A stretch of 64,000 nucleotides of DNA, taken from Diplocloster hominis (GTDB lineage: Bacteria > Bacillota > Clostridia > Lachnospirales > Lachnospiraceae). How positions within the stretch are numbered: position 1 is the stretch's first letter; every line of letters begins with the position of its first letter. The DNA is taken from assembly GCF_032380655.1 (NCBI RefSeq), contig NZ_JAWDIY010000014.1, positions 62,001 to 126,000 on the forward strand. Reading direction: 5' to 3'. Below are positions 61,658 to 64,000 of the stretch, piece by piece. The position numbers and the translations under genes are program-made. Under the pieces are notes generated by a model. The model did not search any database. It was given only the letters and a program-made list of their open reading frames with translations, and had not been told where the DNA came from.

Positions 61658-62014
61658 TTATTCATACTCCGTATATTTCAGATTTTTCCCACGGGCCAGT
61701 TCAGCCGGATATTTTGTCCGGTTTTTTTCGATTTTTCTGAGCAGGGCCTGTTCCAGATCAATCCCGTTCTTCTGCGCGAAACGCAGCAGAAAAAAGAAAA
61801 CATCTGCGGTCTCATCCTCGATGCGCTCCCGTGTCTTCGGCTTCCCGAACATATCCCGCATCTGCTCCTCAGACTGAAACCGGAACAGCTCCAACAGCTC
61901 ATTTGCCTCTGTCGATAATCCGATCGCCAGTTCCTTCGGATTGTGAAATTGATCCCATTCCCGCTCCTCACAGAAATTTTTCACCAGCTCTTGCAGTCGT
62001 TCTATATCTTTCAT
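61658..62014 (-). CDS. MazG-like nucleotide pyrophosphohydrolase
   Basis: About 118 residues from ATG 62014 (AGGAGGG ahead). The MazG-type helical core has the metal-binding acids in STEANELLELF near residue 34 and EIEDETADVFFFLLRF-type helix near residues 64-80. It hydrolyses nucleoside triphosphates to monophosphates, often non-canonical ones. Close to the dCTPase/RS21-C6 subgroup in size. It lies downstream of asnA on the same strand. Confidence 0.88.
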   Translation of the reverse strand: MKDIERLQELVKNFCEEREWDQFHNPKELAIGLSTEANELLELFRFQSEEQMRDMFGKPKTRERIEDETADVFFFLLRFAQKNGIDLEQALLRKIEKNRTKYPAELARGKNLKYTEYE

Positions 62015-62109
62015 TTTCACCCTCCTATTGTCCATATAGCACCTCGTTCCGGAAACTATCCACCGGTGTGAGCGGCGTAAGCAGCACTTTTTCTTATTGG
62101 ATAAAAAAG

Positions 62110-62150
62110 AAGGGTTCCAAAAACCGTATAGCAGCTTTTGGAACTCCCTT
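62110..62150 (-). terminator. Terminator of asnA
   Basis: AAGGG-T-TCCAAAA pairs with TTTTGGAACTCCCTT ending near 62150. On the minus strand it comes right after the asnA stop codon and is followed by TTCTTTTTTAT. Confidence 0.85.
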
Positions 62151-62152
62151 AC

Positions 62153-63163
62153 TTACAGCAGATTCACTCCGCGTGATTTCGCATATTCCCAGATATCATC
62201 CGGCCAGATCGAGGACTGTACTTCTCCGATATGTGCCTTGCGCAGGTAAAACATGCAGATTCTGGACTGTCCGATCCCCCCGCCTACCGTATAAGGCAGT
62301 TCGTGGTTCAGCAATGCTTTCTGGAACGGGAGCGCGGCACGGTCCATGCAGCCTGCCTCTTCCAGCTGGGAGAGCAAGGTTTCCTCATCCACCCGGATTC
62401 CCATGGAAGACAATTCCAGCGCGATATCCAACACTGGGTAGTACACAATAATATCCCCGTTTAACTTCCAGTCATCATAATCAGGCGCTCTTCCGTCGTG
62501 CTTCTCCCCGGACTTCAGCCGTCCGCCGATCTGCATGATAAATACTGCGCCAAACTCCTTCGCTGCATTGTATTCTCTCTCTTTCGCCGTGCAGTCCGGA
62601 TACCGGTCCTCCAACTCCTGGGAGGTAACGAACGTGATCTCCTCCGGCAGGAAGCATTCCACATAGCTGTAACGGTTTGCAATATATTTTTCCGTAACGC
62701 GCAGCGCTTCGTACACCGACTTTACCACATCCTGAAGCGTTTCCGCCGTGCGGTCACTTTTATCGATAATCTTTTCCCAATCCCACTGGTCCACGAAAAT
62801 CGAATGAATATTGTCTGTCTCCTCATCCCGGCGGATGGCATTCATATCTGTATAAAGTCCTTCCCCCATCTGGAAACCGTAGCGCTTCAGCGCCAGGCGT
62901 TTCCACTTGGCCAGGGAATGGACGATCTCTGCCTCGGCATCCCCCCGCTCCTTAATTCCAAACTTCACGGGACGCTCCACTCCGTTTAAATTATCATTCA
63001 ATCCAGATTCCGGCAGTACAAACAACGGTGCCGATACCCGGCGAAGATTCAGCTGTGTCGCCAGCTCCCGCTGAAAGAAATCCTTCACCCTCTTAATCGC
63101 GATCTCTGTCGCCTTAATATCTAAAAGCGGCTGGTACCCCTCCGGTATTACTATCTTACTCAT
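62153..63163 (-). CDS. asnA: Aspartate-ammonia ligase
   Basis: About 336 residues; makes asparagine from aspartate, ammonia and ATP. The class II synthetase-like fold has VSAPLFVLPESGLNDNLNG near residue 43, and VDQWDWEK near 118 and GGGIGQSRICMFYL near 297 complete the active site. ATG 63163 is preceded by GAGAGGA. It lies 12-18 bases after asnS, so free asparagine synthesis and tRNA charging are co-expressed. Confidence 0.95.
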   Translation of the reverse strand: MSKIVIPEGYQPLLDIKATEIAIKRVKDFFQRELATQLNLRRVSAPLFVLPESGLNDNLNGVERPVKFGIKERGDAEAEIVHSLAKWKRLALKRYGFQMGEGLYTDMNAIRRDEETDNIHSIFVDQWDWEKIIDKSDRTAETLQDVVKSVYEALRVTEKYIANRYSYVECFLPEEITFVTSQELEDRYPDCTAKEREYNAAKEFGAVFIMQIGGRLKSGEKHDGRAPDYDDWKLNGDIIVYYPVLDIALELSSMGIRVDEETLLSQLEEAGCMDRAALPFQKALLNHELPYTVGGGIGQSRICMFYLRKAHIGEVQSSIWPDDIWEYAKSRGVNLL

Positions 63164-63181
63164 CCTCAAAAATCCTCTCTA

Positions 63182-64000
63182 TTATAGTTCGCAGTTATTT
63201 ACGGTTCTGGGGAACGGGATTACGTCCCGGATATTGCCCATTCCGGTGATATACATCACACATCTTTCAAATCCCAATCCAAAGCCGGCATGTCTGGCTG
63301 ATCCATATTTACGCAGATCCAGATAGAAATCATAATCCTCTTTATTCAGGCCCAATTCTTCCATTCTGCCCACCAGTTTTCCGTAGTCATCCTCTCTCTG
63401 GCTTCCGCCGATGATCTCACCGATCCCCGGTACCAGACAGTCCATAGCGGCCACTGTCTTCTGGTCGTCATTCAGTTTCATATAGAAAGCCTTAATCTCC
63501 TTAGGATAATCCGTGACGAATACCGGACGGCCGAACTCCTTCTCCGTCAGGAAACGCTCATGCTCCGTCTGGAGGTCGCAGCCCCAGGACACTTTATATT
63601 CGAACTCTTCATTATGCTTTTCCAATATTTCCACAGCTTCTGTATAGGTCACATGGGCAAAATCTGAGGATGCCACATGCTGCAGGCGTTCCAGCAGCCC
63701 TTTGTCCACGAACTGGTTGAAAAAGGCCATCTCTTCCGGTGCATGTTCCAGCACATAATTGATCACGTACTTCAGCATACTTTCCGCCAGAATCATATCA
63801 TCCTGGAGATCGGCAAAAGCCATCTCCGGCTCGATCATCCAAAACTCCGCCGCATGTCTCGTCGTGTTGGAATTCTCCGCCCGGAACGTAGGCCCGAAGG
63901 TATAAATGTTCTTAAATGCCATCGCATAGGTCTCCCCGTTCAGCTGTCCGCTGACCGTCAGATTCGTGGGCTTTCCGAAGAAGTCATCCTTAAAATCAAC
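63182..64000 (-). CDS. asnS: Asparaginyl-tRNA synthetase, C-terminal part
   Basis: The frame continues off the right edge: bases 63923-64000 read in frame as VDFKDDFFGKPTNLTVSGQL before the internal Met. The class II motif 2 loop FGPTFRAENSNTTRHAAEFWMIEPE lies near the visible N-terminus, and motif 3 GFGLGFERCVMYITGM near the C-terminus. The N-terminal anticodon-binding domain is outside the window. It charges tRNA-Asn. Confidence 0.95.
   Translation of the reverse strand, partial: VDFKDDFFGKPTNLTVSGQLNGETYAMAFKNIYTFGPTFRAENSNTTRHAAEFWMIEPEMAFADLQDDMILAESMLKYVINYVLEHAPEEMAFFNQFVDKGLLERLQHVASSDFAHVTYTEAVEILEKHNEEFEYKVSWGCDLQTEHERFLTEKEFGRPVFVTDYPKEIKAFYMKLNDDQKTVAAMDCLVPGIGEIIGGSQREDDYGKLVGRMEELGLNKEDYDFYLDLRKYGSARHAGFGLGFERCVMYITGMGNIRDVIPFPRTVNNCEL

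Overview
The window looks like a chromosomal piece of a Gram-positive Clostridia bacterium, probably Lachnospiraceae. The signs are YesM/YesN-type two-component genes driving a carbohydrate ABC operon, LytTR/DUF3021 pairs, a T-box leader before tyrS, a GGGtGRT gene beside an Fe-S scaffold gene, asnA next to asnS, strong AGGAGG ribosome binding sites and moderate-to-low GC. No rRNA, tRNA, CRISPR array or insertion sequence was recognised.

Layout. 1-460: a tiny hydrophobic, toxin-like peptide gene with its own terminator. 0.46-7.7 kb (minus): a six-gene sugar uptake and sensing operon (binding protein, two permeases, GH172/DUF2961 enzyme, histidine kinase, AraC-type regulator). 7.8-11.3 kb (minus): LytTR regulator, DUF3021 membrane protein, ABC ATPase and FtsX-type permease. 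11.9-14.0 kb: a diaminopentanoate-dehydrogenase-like enzyme with its MerR-type regulator. 14.4-15.4 kb: a second LytTR/DUF3021 pair. 15.5-17.3 kb: tyrS with a T-box leader. 17.4-21.9 kb: an Hsp70-like protein with Sel1 repeats, a large AraC-type response regulator and two small unknown genes.

21.9-39.0 kb is a compact phage-tail gene cluster with lysis genes (endolysin, holin) and control genes (XRE repressor, ImmA-like protease, ArpU-like late activator). It has no capsid, portal, terminase or integrase gene, so it reads as a non-contractile (F-type, monocin-like) tailocin or a tail-only prophage remnant. Its most striking part is at 23.3-25.1 kb. The C-terminus of the collagen-like tail fibre is one of four alternative cassettes laid head-out in alternating orientation (A minus, B plus, C minus, D plus). 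All four begin with the same 10-bp sequence TACGACAAAT in the same reading frame, and longer perfect inverted repeats surround it. This is the architecture of a shufflon: inversion would swap the receptor-binding tip. No invertase gene is visible in the cluster.

40.8-49.7 kb is a small integrative mobilizable element inserted in the 3' end of the GGGtGRT gene. It carries a tyrosine integrase with direct-repeat arm sites, XRE regulators, a RepA-like ATPase, a relaxase lacking its N-terminus, a SymE-like protein and a two-gene DUF262 + ATPase/TOPRIM module that is a candidate antiphage system. A C-terminal copy of the target gene marks its far end, and a second, older copy at 40.5 kb records an earlier insertion at the same site.

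49.7-64 kb is ordinary chromosome: GGGtGRT/Fe-S scaffold pair, inositol-monophosphatase family enzyme, cell-wall amidase, an OmpR-type two-component system with an accessory membrane protein, CPBP protease, MarR/TauE pair, phosphatidylglycerophosphate synthase-like enzyme, C39-like peptidase, MazG-like pyrophosphohydrolase, asnA and the 3' part of asnS running off the right edge.
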